Of a stretch of 64,000 nt of DNA, positions 55,644-64,000 are shown piece after piece (position 1 is the stretch's first letter; every line of letters starts with the position of its first letter). Under the pieces are notes generated by a model. The model made no database searches, was not told the origin of the DNA, and saw only the letters and a list, made by a program, of their open reading frames with translations. Made by a program: the position numbers and the translations under genes. The stretch is from Rhizobium rosettiformans W3. Its GTDB lineage: Bacteria; Pseudomonadota; Alphaproteobacteria; Rhizobiales; Rhizobiaceae. Location: the NCBI RefSeq assembly GCF_004912135.1, contig NZ_STGU01000015.1, forward strand, positions 1-64,000, in the 5' to 3' direction.

Positions 55644-56738
55644 TCAGCGGCTGGTCGGCTCGTTGCCGGACCATTCGACGGTTCCTGTGGATGGCTGCCT
55701 CAGGCGATACCGGCGAAGATCGATGCCGTTGATGAACCTGCGCGCCGGCCCTTCGATAAACAGATAGCTCCCGATGGCACAGCACAGGGCGGCCATGACA
55801 AGCACGAAGACGTAGATCAGCCCCATGTCCCGGAACCGGCCAGCTGCAACATAAAATGGCTGCTGCCAAAGATAGAGCGAATAGCTGACGAGCCCGAGAG
55901 ATGCCAGCGGCCGGAACGAAAGCGCCTCCCTTACCAGTTTCGGAGACACGTCGAGCGCGTTGACACTCCAGGCCAGCAGAAGCGTCGCTGCTCCATATTT
56001 GATGTAACCGGGGGTCTGCTCGGCAAACATCATCAGCGCCAAAGGCAGGGCTAGCACGGTGATTGCCGGGTGCATGAAGCGCCTGAGGTCAAACTCGCGG
56101 ATCGCAAGAAACGTCGAGGCGGAGATCAGGATCGAGGCAATGCGGACATCGGTGCGCCAATAGACCAGTTCTTCGCGCTGGCCGAAATACTCGCTCGAAA
56201 TCACGCCGTTTGCCACGCACAGGATTGCAGCTCCGATCATGCAGTACATCGCCAGCCGCGTCTTGCGACGGGTGAACCAGGCAAGCGCCAGCAGGACGAG
56301 ATAGCTGTTTTCCTCGACCGAGAGCGACCAGGTATGGGCGAACACCAGGCCGCGGTCGTAGAACAGCTCGAGATAGCTTGAGGTGAAAGTGAGCGCCGCG
56401 ACGATGTCAGGTATCTCTGCCAGCGGCTCGCGTGTGTGCATCAATTCGACGCTCAGCAGGGCCGGAATGCTGACGCAGGATACGAAAACAAGCAGGGCCG
56501 GGTAGATGCGCGAAAAGCGGCGACGGAGGAACTCCAAGGCGTCCAGTTTGCGAACGAACAGGATCTCGGCCATCAGCCTGCCGGAAAGGACGAAGAAGAG
56601 TTCGACCCCGAATGAACCGAACTCGAGGCCCGGCACCGGGAAGAAATGCCCGATCATCACGGACAGAATGGCCAGCCCGCGCCATCCATCGAGAAAAGCC
56701 AGTCTCTCGCTGGTGGGATTTACGCCGCTCGCTGTCAT
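55644..56738 (-). CDS. Acyltransferase 3 family membrane protein (OafA/YrhL-like)
   Basis: 364 residues with about ten membrane segments. FLDGWRGLAILSVMIGHFFP carries the conserved R and H of the family, followed by GVELFFVLSGRLM and the acidic SLSVEENSY. These enzymes transfer acyl groups to sugars in lipopolysaccharide or exopolysaccharide. Target unknown. Start ATG 56738. Confidence 0.88.
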   Translation of the reverse strand: MTASGVNPTSERLAFLDGWRGLAILSVMIGHFFPVPGLEFGSFGVELFFVLSGRLMAEILFVRKLDALEFLRRRFSRIYPALLVFVSCVSIPALLSVELMHTREPLAEIPDIVAALTFTSSYLELFYDRGLVFAHTWSLSVEENSYLVLLALAWFTRRKTRLAMYCMIGAAILCVANGVISSEYFGQREELVYWRTDVRIASILISASTFLAIREFDLRRFMHPAITVLALPLALMMFAEQTPGYIKYGAATLLLAWSVNALDVSPKLVREALSFRPLASLGLVSYSLYLWQQPFYVAAGRFRDMGLIYVFVLVMAALCCAIGSYLFIEGPARRFINGIDLRRYRLRQPSTGTVEWSGNEPTSR

Positions 56739-56813
56739 GAACCATCTCCCGGGTATCCAGGCGATATATTCAAACGAGCGGATTTTCGAAAGTTCAACGT
56801 GGAGAGGTGGTTA

Positions 56814-56848
56814 ACGGCAACCCGTCGGTGATGCCGACGGGTTGCCGT
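56814..56848 (-). terminator. Terminator of ilvD
   Basis: A 15-bp perfect stem (ACGGCAACCCGTCGG with its complement; 56814-56828 with 56834-56848) and a 5-base loop, 11 bases past the ilvD stop. Minus-strand flank TTAACC. The length of the stem makes it the strongest hairpin in the window. Confidence 0.82.
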
Positions 56849-56859
56849 ATGTCGACGCC

Positions 56860-58695
56860 TTATTCCGGCAGCTGGCGGACGGCGCCCTTGTCAGCCGAGG
56901 ACGCAAACGCGGCGTAGGCTTTGAGCGCGGTCGTGACGTTGCGCTTGCGCTTTTCGGCCGGCTGCCAGCCGAGCTTGTCCTGTTCGGCGCGGCGGCGTTC
57001 GAGTTCGGCGGGGTCGACGACGAGGTTGATCGTGCGGTTCGGGATGTCGATGTCGATCAGGTCGCCTTCGCGGACGAGACCGATCGCGCCGCCCTGGGCG
57101 GCTTCCGGCGAGGCGTGGCCGATCGAGAGGCCCGAGGTGCCGCCGGAGAAGCGGCCGTCGGTCACCAAAGCGCAGGCCTTGCCGAGGCCCTTCGACTTCA
57201 GATAGCTCGTCGGATAGAGCATTTCCTGCATGCCGGGGCCGCCCTTCGGGCCTTCATAGCGGATGACAACAACGTCGCCGGCGACGATGTGGTTCGACAG
57301 GATCGCCTTGACGGCTGCGTCCTGGCTTTCAAAGACGCGGGCCGGGCCCTTGAACTTCAGGATCGATTCATCGACGCCCGCCGTCTTCACGATGCAGCCG
57401 TCGAGCGCGATATTGCCCTTCAGAACGGCGAGACCACCATCCTTGGAGAAGGGATGTTCGACGGAGCGGATGACGCCGGTTTCGCCGTCGGTATCGAGTT
57501 CATCCCAGCGCGAGGCCTGCGAGAAGGCCTGGGTGGTGCGAACGCCACCGGGCGCTGCCTTGAAGAATTCGCGGACGGTTTCGGAATTGGTGCGGGTGAT
57601 GTCCCAGCGGTCGATGGCATGGCCGATGGTCTCCGCATGCACGGTCGGGCAATCGCGGTTGATCAGGCCGCCGCGGTCGAGTTCGCCGAGGATGCGCATG
57701 ATGCCGCCGGCGCGGTGGACGTCTTCCATGTGCACGTCCTGCTTGGCCGGGGCCACCTTCGACAGGCAGGGTACCTTGCGCGACAGGCGGTCGATATCGT
57801 CCATGGTAAAGTCGATGCCGCCTTCATGGGCTGCTGCCAGGATGTGCAGGACCGTGTTGGTCGAGCCGCCCATGGCGATGTCGAGGGCCATGGCGTTTTC
57901 GAAGGCCTGCTTCGAGGCGATGTTGCGCGGCAGGACGCTCTCGTCGTCCTGCTCGTAGTAGCGGCGGGTGATGTCGACGATCAGGTGGCCGGCCTCGACG
58001 AAGAGGCGCTTGCGGTCGGCATGGGTGGCGAGCGTCGAGCCGTTGCCAGGGAGCGACAGGCCGAGCGCTTCGGTCAGGCAGTTCATCGAATTGGCGGTGA
58101 ACATGCCCGAGCACGAGCCGCAGGTCGGACAGGCGGCCTTTTCGATTTCATCGACATCGGCGTCGGAGATCTTGTCGTCGGCGGCGGCAACCATGGCATC
58201 GACGAGGTCGAGGGCGACCTTGCGGCCCTGCAGGATCGCCTTGCCGGCTTCCATCGGGCCGCCGGAGACGAAAACCGCGGGGATGTTGAGGCGCATGGCA
58301 GCGGACAGCATGCCGGGCGTGATCTTGTCGCAGTTGGAGATGCAGACCATGGCGTCGGCGCAATGGGCGTTGACCATGTATTCGACCGAGTCGGAGATGA
58401 TCTCGCGCGACGGCAGCGAATAGAGCATGCCGTCATGGCCCATGGCGATGCCGTCATCGACAGCGATGGTGTTGAATTCCTTGGCCACACCGCCGGCGGC
58501 TTCGATCTCGCGGGCAACGAGCTGGCCGAGGTCCTTCAGGTGGACGTGGCCGGGCACGAACTGGGTGAAGGAGTTGACGACCGCGATGATCGGCTTGCCA
58601 AAATCGCCGTCCTTCATGCCGGTCGCGCGCCAGAGGCCGCGGGCACCGGCCATGTTGCGGCCGTGGGTGGTGGTTCTCGAACGATAGGCGGGCAT
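56860..58695 (-). CDS. ilvD: Dihydroxy-acid dehydratase
   Basis: 611 residues. Removes water in the third common step of valine and isoleucine synthesis, using a 2Fe-2S or 4Fe-4S cluster. [20 protein letters not shown] at the start, cluster Cys in [12 protein letters not shown] and [17 protein letters not shown], and [15 protein letters not shown] near the end. Length standard. ATG 58695 after GAGGTG; the frame upstream is discounted. Confidence 0.96.
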   Translation of the reverse strand: MPAYRSRTTTHGRNMAGARGLWRATGMKDGDFGKPIIAVVNSFTQFVPGHVHLKDLGQLVAREIEAAGGVAKEFNTIAVDDGIAMGHDGMLYSLPSREIISDSVEYMVNAHCADAMVCISNCDKITPGMLSAAMRLNIPAVFVSGGPMEAGKAILQGRKVALDLVDAMVAAADDKISDADVDEIEKAACPTCGSCSGMFTANSMNCLTEALGLSLPGNGSTLATHADRKRLFVEAGHLIVDITRRYYEQDDESVLPRNIASKQAFENAMALDIAMGGSTNTVLHILAAAHEGGIDFTMDDIDRLSRKVPCLSKVAPAKQDVHMEDVHRAGGIMRILGELDRGGLINRDCPTVHAETIGHAIDRWDITRTNSETVREFFKAAPGGVRTTQAFSQASRWDELDTDGETGVIRSVEHPFSKDGGLAVLKGNIALDGCIVKTAGVDESILKFKGPARVFESQDAAVKAILSNHIVAGDVVVIRYEGPKGGPGMQEMLYPTSYLKSKGLGKACALVTDGRFSGGTSGLSIGHASPEAAQGGAIGLVREGDLIDIDIPNRTINLVVDPAELERRRAEQDKLGWQPAEKRKRNVTTALKAYAAFASSADKGAVRQLPE

Positions 58696-58924
58696 GGGTG
58701 TCACCTCGGTGGCTTGTTCGCCGTCATGCCTGCACCCTCGGCGCCAAGGCAAGGCGGCCATTTTGGAACTGGTCTAAGCCAAGCGCCCTCACCTGTCACT
58801 AGCATCCAAGGGCAAATCGGTACGCCTTGCGGTCACGGAGCATGCGACTTCGTTCGCATTTGAGTGATCGGCTTAAGCCCGCGGCAAGATGTGTTTATTA
58901 GAGTTTACCGCGGAAGGAGGCGTC

Positions 58925-59530
58925 ATGATGACCCGCAAACCTGCCCGCGTGATCTTGCTGAAGGATGCCCGTCAGAAGCTCAATCCCGAGCCGGCGCCGC
59001 GCTGGAGCCCGTTCAAGGCGCTCTACAAGATGCGCCGCGTCATCTTTTATGGCGGCCTCGGCGTCCTCGCCGTCATTCATTTCGATAAACTTCCCTATTC
59101 CTACCTGGTTGTGCCAGCAGGAAACAAGTTGATCGACTACAGCATCACGGGTGCGGTTGCGCCGCATCCAGAGCCGATCGAGGGGCGCTTCATCACCTGT
59201 GCGGGGGCGCAGCGCGTCAACTGCGTCGTCGATGGCGACACCTTTTGGTATCGGGCGGTGAAATATCGGATCTCCGACATCAATACGCCCGAGATCGGCC
59301 GTCCGGAATGCGAGCGCGAGCGGCGTCTCGGGATGGAGGCGCAGGTGGCGCTTCTGCAGACCCTGAACAGCGGCGGGCTAACCATGGAGCGCCGCGAACG
59401 GCGCGATGTCGATCAATACGGGCGAAAGCTGCGGGTGGTGCTGCAGGACGGACGCTCGGTCGGCGACGATCTGATCGCCCGCGGGCTTGCTCATCGCTGG
59501 GAAGGACAGAAGCTCAACTGGTGCGGCTGA
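58925..59530 (+). CDS. Membrane-anchored thermonuclease-family protein
   Basis: 201 residues. One membrane segment (VIFYGGLGVLAVIHF, ~residues 37-55) anchors an SNase-like domain: VVDGDTFWYRAVKYRISDIN, TPEIGRPECERERRLGMEAQ and DQYGRKLRVVLQDG. The catalytic acidic and arginine positions (D..T, RISDIN, E, R) look intact. Such proteins are often exported or envelope nucleases. ATG 58925 after AGGAGG. Confidence 0.85.
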   Translation: MMTRKPARVILLKDARQKLNPEPAPRWSPFKALYKMRRVIFYGGLGVLAVIHFDKLPYSYLVVPAGNKLIDYSITGAVAPHPEPIEGRFITCAGAQRVNCVVDGDTFWYRAVKYRISDINTPEIGRPECERERRLGMEAQVALLQTLNSGGLTMERRERRDVDQYGRKLRVVLQDGRSVGDDLIARGLAHRWEGQKLNWCG

Positions 59531-59688
59531 CTCACGTCGTTAAAAGCGATCGTTTCTTACAGCTGCGGCCGGCCCGCATCCTACACGAAATTGTTCCTGT
59601 CAGGCTTCTTTTCCCGGCATTGAAACTCTGGTCTGTAAGCGCACGTCATCTATCTTAGAGAGACACAGAGAGCCTGAAGAGGTGCGCC

Positions 59689-60639
59689 ATGCCCGTCTAC
59701 CATCCGCCGAAGATCGCCAGTTCCGAGATTACCCCGAAGTCGTTCTATCTCAAGCGACGGCAGTTCATGGGCGTTGCGGCAGGCGGTGTCGCGGCCGTCG
59801 GGCTCGGACATCATGCCTTTGCGGCGCCGCTTGCCGCGCAGCCGAGCAAGTACACGCTCGATGAAAAGCTGACCTCGAAGGAAGACGTCACCACCTACAA
59901 CAACTTCTATGAGTTCGGCACGGGCAAGGAAGATCCGGCACGCAATGCCGGTTCGCTGACCACGCGCCCCTGGACAATCGAGGTGGGCGGCCTGGTCGCC
60001 AAGCCGCAGGTGATCGACATCGAGACGATCATGAAGGAAATCCCGATGGAGGAGCGCGTCTACCGGATGCGCTGCGTCGAGGCTTGGTCGATGGTAATCC
60101 CCTGGATCGGCTTCCCGCTTTCGGCGCTGCTCGATCGGGTCGAGCCCTTAGGCTCGGCGAAATACGTGGCCTTCGAGACGCTGGTCCGGCCAGAAGAGAT
60201 GCAGGGACAGGCAGGCATCTTCCAGGCGCTGGAATGGCCCTATGTCGAAGGGCTGAGGCTCGACGAGGCGCGGCATCCGCTGGCGATCCTGGCGACGGGT
60301 CTTTACGGGGAGACGCTGCCGAACCAGAACGGCGCCCCGATCCGGCTCGTGGTGCCGTGGAAGTATGGCTTCAAGGGCATCAAGTCGATCGTGAAAATCA
60401 CGCTCACCGAACAGGAGCCGCCGTCTACCTGGAACCGGCTGCAGCCGTCGGAATACGGCTTCTATGCCAATGTCAATCCGGAGGTCGACCATCCGCGCTG
60501 GAGCCAGGCGACCGAGCGGCGGATCGGCGAAGCGGACGGCCTGTTCGGTGGTGCCCGCATCGACACGTTGCCGTTCAATGGTTATGCCGACGAGGTGGCG
60601 AGCCTCTATGAGGGCATGGACCTGACGAAGTTCTACTGA
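59689..60639 (+). CDS. msrP: Protein-methionine-sulfoxide reductase catalytic subunit MsrP
   Basis: 316 residues. Tat signal ([19 protein letters not shown], residues ~23-42) and a molybdopterin-binding sulfite-oxidase fold with the molybdenum Cys in [15 protein letters not shown]. With MsrQ it repairs oxidised methionine in periplasmic proteins. The stop overlaps the msrQ start by one base (TGATG). ATG at 59689. Confidence 0.95.
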   Translation: MPVYHPPKIASSEITPKSFYLKRRQFMGVAAGGVAAVGLGHHAFAAPLAAQPSKYTLDEKLTSKEDVTTYNNFYEFGTGKEDPARNAGSLTTRPWTIEVGGLVAKPQVIDIETIMKEIPMEERVYRMRCVEAWSMVIPWIGFPLSALLDRVEPLGSAKYVAFETLVRPEEMQGQAGIFQALEWPYVEGLRLDEARHPLAILATGLYGETLPNQNGAPIRLVVPWKYGFKGIKSIVKITLTEQEPPSTWNRLQPSEYGFYANVNPEVDHPRWSQATERRIGEADGLFGGARIDTLPFNGYADEVASLYEGMDLTKFY

Positions 60640-61283
60640 TGGCCACTCTCGCACTTCCCGCCCTGCCCGCCCGCTACAAGCCGGCGTCGATCTGGGCGCT
60701 CTATGCCCTCGGGCTTATGCCCGGTCTCTATGCCTTCTATCTCGGGATCTTCGGCGGGCTCGGGGCCGATCCGGTGCGGGCGTTCGAGCATCTCCTCGGG
60801 CTCTGGGCGCTCCGGTTCCTCTGCATCGGCCTGGTCATTACGCCGCTGCGCGATCTGTTCGGCATCAATCTCATTGCCTACCGCCGCGCGCTCGGGCTTC
60901 TGGCCTTCTATTACGTGCTGGCTCACTTCGCCGTTTATCTCACGCTCGACCGGGGCCTGATCCTGTCGTCGATCGCCGGCGACATCCTGAAGCGGCCGTA
61001 TATCATGCTGGGCATGGCGGGGCTGGTCATGCTGATCCCGCTCGCGCTGACCTCGAACCAGTGGTCGATCCGCCGGCTTGGACAGCGCTGGAACAAGCTG
61101 CACAAGTTGGTCTACCCCGTGCTGATCGTTGCGGTGCTGCATTATGCGCTGTCGCTGAAGGTTCTCGATGCCGAAGTCAGCTTCTACATCGTCGTCACCC
61201 TCCTGCTGCTCGGCTATCGCCTCGTGCGGCCGAAGATCATGGAGCGGCGGCGGGCCAAACGCATGGCGGGTGCTGCGCGCTAG
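60639..61283 (+). CDS. msrQ: MsrQ heme-binding membrane subunit
   Basis: 214 residues, about six membrane helices of the ferric-reductase-like family that pass electrons from the quinone pool to MsrP: FEHLLGLWALRFLCIGLVITPLRD, YRRALGLLAFYYVLAHFAVY, WNKLHKLVYPVLIVAVLHYAL with the heme histidines. Coupled to msrP. Its stop shares the palindrome CTAG with the convergent DUF2809 gene. Confidence 0.94.
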   Translation: MATLALPALPARYKPASIWALYALGLMPGLYAFYLGIFGGLGADPVRAFEHLLGLWALRFLCIGLVITPLRDLFGINLIAYRRALGLLAFYYVLAHFAVYLTLDRGLILSSIAGDILKRPYIMLGMAGLVMLIPLALTSNQWSIRRLGQRWNKLHKLVYPVLIVAVLHYALSLKVLDAEVSFYIVVTLLLLGYRLVRPKIMERRRAKRMAGAAR

Positions 61284-61702
61284 GCCTTGAGCGAACCCGT
61301 GCGGGCGAGATGCCTGCGTTCGCAGCCTGCGGCGAGCGCAATGCCGACGGCATAGGCGAGGATATTCCACCAGGAGAAGATGCGCCCCAAAAGCAGCGCG
61401 CCTGCCAGCGTCAGGCGGAAGTCGTCAAGCCAGGGGGCGTGGTAGAGACGGCTGAATTCGACCAGCGCCGCCGACACGAGGGACAAGACCGCGAGACGGC
61501 CGATCGACTGGCGGTGCAACAGCGTTGCGAACAGGAAGAAGACCATCGCGCCCCACAGCGTCGAGCCACCATATTTCACCAGAAAATAGGGCAGTCCGAT
61601 CTCGTAACCGCCGAGCCGCAAGCTTGCCCCGCAGAGGATGATGACGAGCGCGATCGCCAATCGGCGCATACGCAGTGACGTCGATGCCTTGATTTCGTCC
61701 AT
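61280..61702 (-). CDS. DUF2809 membrane protein
   Basis: 140 residues with four hydrophobic segments: GLPYFLVKYGGSTLWGAMVFF, LVEFSRLYHAPWLDDFRLT and GRIFSWWNILAYAVGIAL match DUF2809. Function unknown. Its TAG and that of msrQ lie on opposite strands of one CTAG (61280-61283). Divergent from DUF817 (28-base gap). Confidence 0.85.
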   Translation of the reverse strand: MDEIKASTSLRMRRLAIALVIILCGASLRLGGYEIGLPYFLVKYGGSTLWGAMVFFLFATLLHRQSIGRLAVLSLVSAALVEFSRLYHAPWLDDFRLTLAGALLLGRIFSWWNILAYAVGIALAAGCERRHLARTGSLKA

Positions 61703-61730
61703 CAGCGCTTAGTACTGAGGTTGCAACGGA

Positions 61731-62624
61731 ATGCAACAGCGGGGCGTGCGGATGACACTGGTGGCGGAGGGACGCAAGGATATCCTGAGTGCGCTTGATC
61801 GACGGCTGATCGAAAACGCGCCGCATCCGGAACTGACCGGCTTCAGGCGCTTCGTCGTCGAGTTCGTCATGTTCGGCATCAAGGAAGCCCGCGCCTGCCT
61901 CTTTGCCGGGCTTTTCTTCGTCTCGATCTTCGCCGTGCCGCGCGCGGGCCTGTTCGGCATTCCGCGCTATGATGTGCTCCTGATCATTGCCCTTGCCATC
62001 CAGATCTGGATGGTCTGGACCAAGCTCGAAACGATGGACGAGTTGAAGGCGATCTGCCTCTTCCATGTTGTCGGCTTCGTGCTGGAGGCCTTCAAGACAT
62101 CGGGCGCCAATCCCTCCTGGACCTATCAGGACTTCGCCTATACCAAGCTCCTCGGCGTGCCCTTGTTTTCCGGCTTCATGTATGCCGCCGTCGGCAGCTA
62201 CATCATCCAGGCCTGGCGCCTGCTCGATGTGCGCATCCGGCATCATCCGCCCTACTGGATGGCGACCCTGGTGGCGCTGGCGATCTATCTCAACTTCTTC
62301 ACCCACCACTATATCGGCGATTACCGCTGGTATCTCGCGGCGCTCGCCATCGGGCTTTATGCCCGCACGACCGTGATCTTCCGGCCCTTCGACCGGGACC
62401 GGCAGATGCCGATGCTCCTCGCCTTCATCCTGATCGGCTTCTTCATCTGGGTGGCCGAGAACATCTCCACCTTCTTTGCCATCTGGCACTATCCGAACCA
62501 GCTCGGCGCCTGGTCGACCGTGCATCTGGGCAAATGGAGTTCCTGGACGCTGCTCGTCATCATGACCTTCACCATCGTCGCGTCGCTCAAACATATCCGC
62601 GCGACGATCCACATTCCGAAATGA
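61731..62624 (+). CDS. DUF817 membrane protein
   Basis: 297 residues, about eight membrane segments. ELTGFRRFVVEFVMFGIKEARACLF, FHVVGFVLEAFKTS, WTYQDFAYTKLLGVPLFSGFMYAAVGSY and FFIWVAENISTFFAIWHYPNQ are DUF817 signatures. Function unknown. The start is either 61731 or 61752; GAGG lies 10 bases before the first. Confidence 0.88.
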   Translation: MQQRGVRMTLVAEGRKDILSALDRRLIENAPHPELTGFRRFVVEFVMFGIKEARACLFAGLFFVSIFAVPRAGLFGIPRYDVLLIIALAIQIWMVWTKLETMDELKAICLFHVVGFVLEAFKTSGANPSWTYQDFAYTKLLGVPLFSGFMYAAVGSYIIQAWRLLDVRIRHHPPYWMATLVALAIYLNFFTHHYIGDYRWYLAALAIGLYARTTVIFRPFDRDRQMPMLLAFILIGFFIWVAENISTFFAIWHYPNQLGAWSTVHLGKWSSWTLLVIMTFTIVASLKHIRATIHIPK

Positions 62625-62736
62625 GATAAACGGGCGGCGAAAGATTTTTTTCGCATGCCGTGTCGAAATCGGTTTAGCTCACTCGTTGCGGAGGCAGGAT
62701 CGCAGGTGCGGTCCGGATAACGAGAGGAGAAGAGAC

Positions 62737-63174
62737 ATGCGTGTCATGGTTATGGTGAAGGCGACGGAAGACAGCGAAGAAGGCATCATGCCGCCGCCGA
62801 AGCTGTTCGAGGACATGGGCAAGTTCAACGAGGAACTGGTGCAGGCCGGCATCATGCTTTCGGGCGACGGGCTGAAGCCTTCCAAGATGGGCAAGCGGGT
62901 CGCCTTCGACGGGCCGGATCGCCGGGTGATCGACGGGCCCTTCGCCGAGACGCGGGAGCTGGTGGCCGGCTACTGGATCTGGGAGGTCAAGGACATGGAC
63001 GAGGCCGTCGCCTGGGTCAAACGCTGCCCCAACCCGATGATGGGGCCGAGCGAGATCGAGATCCGCCCCTTCTACGAGATGGAGGATTTCGCCGAGATCG
63101 CCACGCCCGAGGGACAGGCGAGCCATGACCGGGCGGCGGAAGGTCTGGCCGCGCAGCAGAAGAACAAGGGCTGA
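62737..63174 (+). CDS. YciI-family (DGPF-domain) protein
   Basis: 145 residues: MRVMVMVKATEDSEEG, VIDGPFAETRELVAGYWIWEV (DGPF motif) and KRCPNPM. In rhizobia and actinobacteria such proteins stand next to ECF42 sigma factors, and one follows here at 63621, six kilobases from the previous cluster. ATG 62737 after GAGAGGAG. Likely co-transcribed with the VOC gene six bases away. Confidence 0.92.
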   Translation: MRVMVMVKATEDSEEGIMPPPKLFEDMGKFNEELVQAGIMLSGDGLKPSKMGKRVAFDGPDRRVIDGPFAETRELVAGYWIWEVKDMDEAVAWVKRCPNPMMGPSEIEIRPFYEMEDFAEIATPEGQASHDRAAEGLAAQQKNKG

Positions 63175-63180
63175 GCGCCG

Positions 63181-63609
63181 ATGAGCAAGATGATCTTCAT
63201 CAACCTGCCGGTCACCGACCTCAATGCCTCGACCCGCTTTTACGAGGCGCTGGGGGCGACGAAGAACCCGCAGTTTTCCAACGAGAACGCGGCCTGCATG
63301 ATGCTCTGCGACACGATCGGCGTCATGATCCTCACGCACGACTATTACGGCAGCTTCACGAAGCGGCCCATTGCAGACGCCAAGGCGACAAGCCAGATGC
63401 TGCTGGCGCTGACCGTCGAGGCGCATGCGGATGTCGACCGGGTGCTGAGTGCTGCCACGGCCGCAGGGGGCCGGCCGGATCCGAACCCGCCGCAGGATCA
63501 CGGCTTCATGTGGAGCCGGTCGGTCGAGGACCCCGACGGGCATGTCTGGGAGATCTTCTGGATGGACCCTGCCGCAGCTGCCGGCGACACGACCGGTGTC
63601 GACGCCTGA
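63181..63609 (+). CDS. VOC-family (glyoxalase/bleomycin-resistance fold) protein
   Basis: 142 residues in one intact frame: IFINLPVTDLNASTRFYEALG, SQMLLALTVEAHADVDRVL and FMWSRSVEDPDGHVWEIFWMD, with metal-ligand-type His/Glu positions. Lies between the YciI gene (6-base gap) and the sigma-factor gene (11-base gap), so it belongs to that unit. Confidence 0.9.
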   Translation: MSKMIFINLPVTDLNASTRFYEALGATKNPQFSNENAACMMLCDTIGVMILTHDYYGSFTKRPIADAKATSQMLLALTVEAHADVDRVLSAATAAGGRPDPNPPQDHGFMWSRSVEDPDGHVWEIFWMDPAAAAGDTTGVDA

Positions 63610-63620
63610 GGGCAATGCCG

Positions 63621-64000
63621 ATGGTTGACCGCGCGGCGGCCAAGTCCATACTCCGGCTCATGACACGGGATGGACGGGCGATCGAAACTTCCTCGTTGCC
63701 CCAAACGGATAACCGCGCGGCGCAAGACGTCGAGACGATCTTCAGAATGGAGCGGGTCCGGCTGATTGCCGGGCTCGCCAAACATGTGGGCGATATCAGC
63801 CTGGCGGAAGAACTGGCGCAGGACGCGCTGGTCGCTGCACTGGCCACCTGGCCTCAGAAGGGCACGCCGCCCAATCCCGGCGGCTGGCTGATGACCACGG
63901 CGAAGCGCCGCGCCGTGGATCTGTGGCGGCGTCGCCGGATGATGGCGCGGCACGAGGCAGCACTCTCGCACGACATCGAGACGGGGCGGGCGAGCGACCA
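63621..64000 (+). CDS. ECF sigma factor, ECF42-like (3' end cut by window edge)
   Basis: An open frame from ATG 63621 (63615 is possible) to the right edge, 126 codons. After a ~35-residue lead comes region 2 of an ECF sigma factor: RMERVRLIAGLAKHVGDISLAEELAQDALVAALATWP and NPGGWLMTTAKRRAVDLWRRRR. The LAEELAQDA and WLMTTAKRRAVD strings are typical of the ECF42 group, which carries a C-terminal extension and is regulated with DGPF proteins. GAGGG lies eight bases before 63621. Confidence 0.87.
   Translation, partial: MVDRAAAKSILRLMTRDGRAIETSSLPQTDNRAAQDVETIFRMERVRLIAGLAKHVGDISLAEELAQDALVAALATWPQKGTPPNPGGWLMTTAKRRAVDLWRRRRMMARHEAALSHDIETGRASD

Noticed and set aside
56842..58863. A 673-codon frame antisense to ilvD
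   Set aside because: Product is V/G/D/A repeats and mirrors ilvD codons; ilvD is certain.

Overview
The window reads as a stretch of the main chromosome of an alphaproteobacterium of the Rhizobiaceae type (Rhizobium/Agrobacterium relatives; genus not determinable by eye). The support is the high GC content, the gene families (class II NrdJ reductase, HlyU-family protein, Lrp-type AldR beside ald, many DUFs common in rhizobia) and the palindromic intergenic repeats. There are no rRNA genes, phage genes, insertion sequences or CRISPR arrays. It is ordinary core and near-core gene content, densely packed, with frequent ATGA stop/start overlaps.

Layout. 1-8.3 kb: a lipoprotein cut by the left edge, an orphan Phd-type antitoxin, a sulfur/cysteine cassette (cysK, alaX, an SseA sulfurtransferase fused to a GNAT domain), a DUF4344 peptidase, DUF1203 plus an EamA exporter, and a catalase-like protein. 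8.3-14.9 kb: alanine dehydrogenase with divergent AldR, two tandem PilZ proteins, the periplasmic nucleotidase CpdB, and a LysR/azoreductase divergent pair. 14.9-26 kb: an ammonium transporter fused to PAS-GGDEF-EAL, HlyU, a hydrolase, IlvA, TrkH and an NMT1/SsuA-type ABC transporter. 26-35.8 kb: tRNA-Leu(TAA), a third PilZ protein, WrbA, a CinA-like protein, a universal stress protein behind an FNR/FixK-type box, Gpt, two small membrane proteins, a DUF2231/sorbosone-dehydrogenase pair, and an ArsR/SRPBCC pair with twin operators.

35.9-43.7 kb: a chemoreceptor, then an 833-bp intergenic region carrying a DnaA-box match, a candidate structured RNA and tandem NrdR boxes, then nrdJ, then a dense cluster of palindromic repeats. 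43.7-52 kb: an exported amine oxidase overlapping a membrane diguanylate cyclase, degQ-rarA, a serine hydrolase, an LprI-like protein and a LysR regulator. 52-64 kb: a dioxygenase/class II aldolase/nitrilase group, a frameshifted glyoxalase-fold gene, an acyltransferase, ilvD, a membrane-anchored nuclease, the msrPQ methionine-sulfoxide repair pair, DUF2809, DUF817, and an ECF42-like sigma factor with its YciI (DGPF) partner and a VOC protein, cut by the right edge.

Themes. Cyclic-di-GMP signalling is well represented: two GGDEF proteins and three PilZ proteins. Amino-acid and sulfur metabolism (cysK, alaX, sseA, ald, ilvA, ilvD) and oxidative-damage handling (catalase-like, azoreductase, WrbA, msrPQ) are also common. 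The most unusual items are the Amt-PAS-GGDEF-EAL fusion, the SseA-GNAT fusion, the candidate RNA and control sites before nrdJ, and a 39-residue membrane protein in an AT-richer island at 30.1-30.5 kb. All functional names are by recognition of motifs and family signatures; no database search was run.
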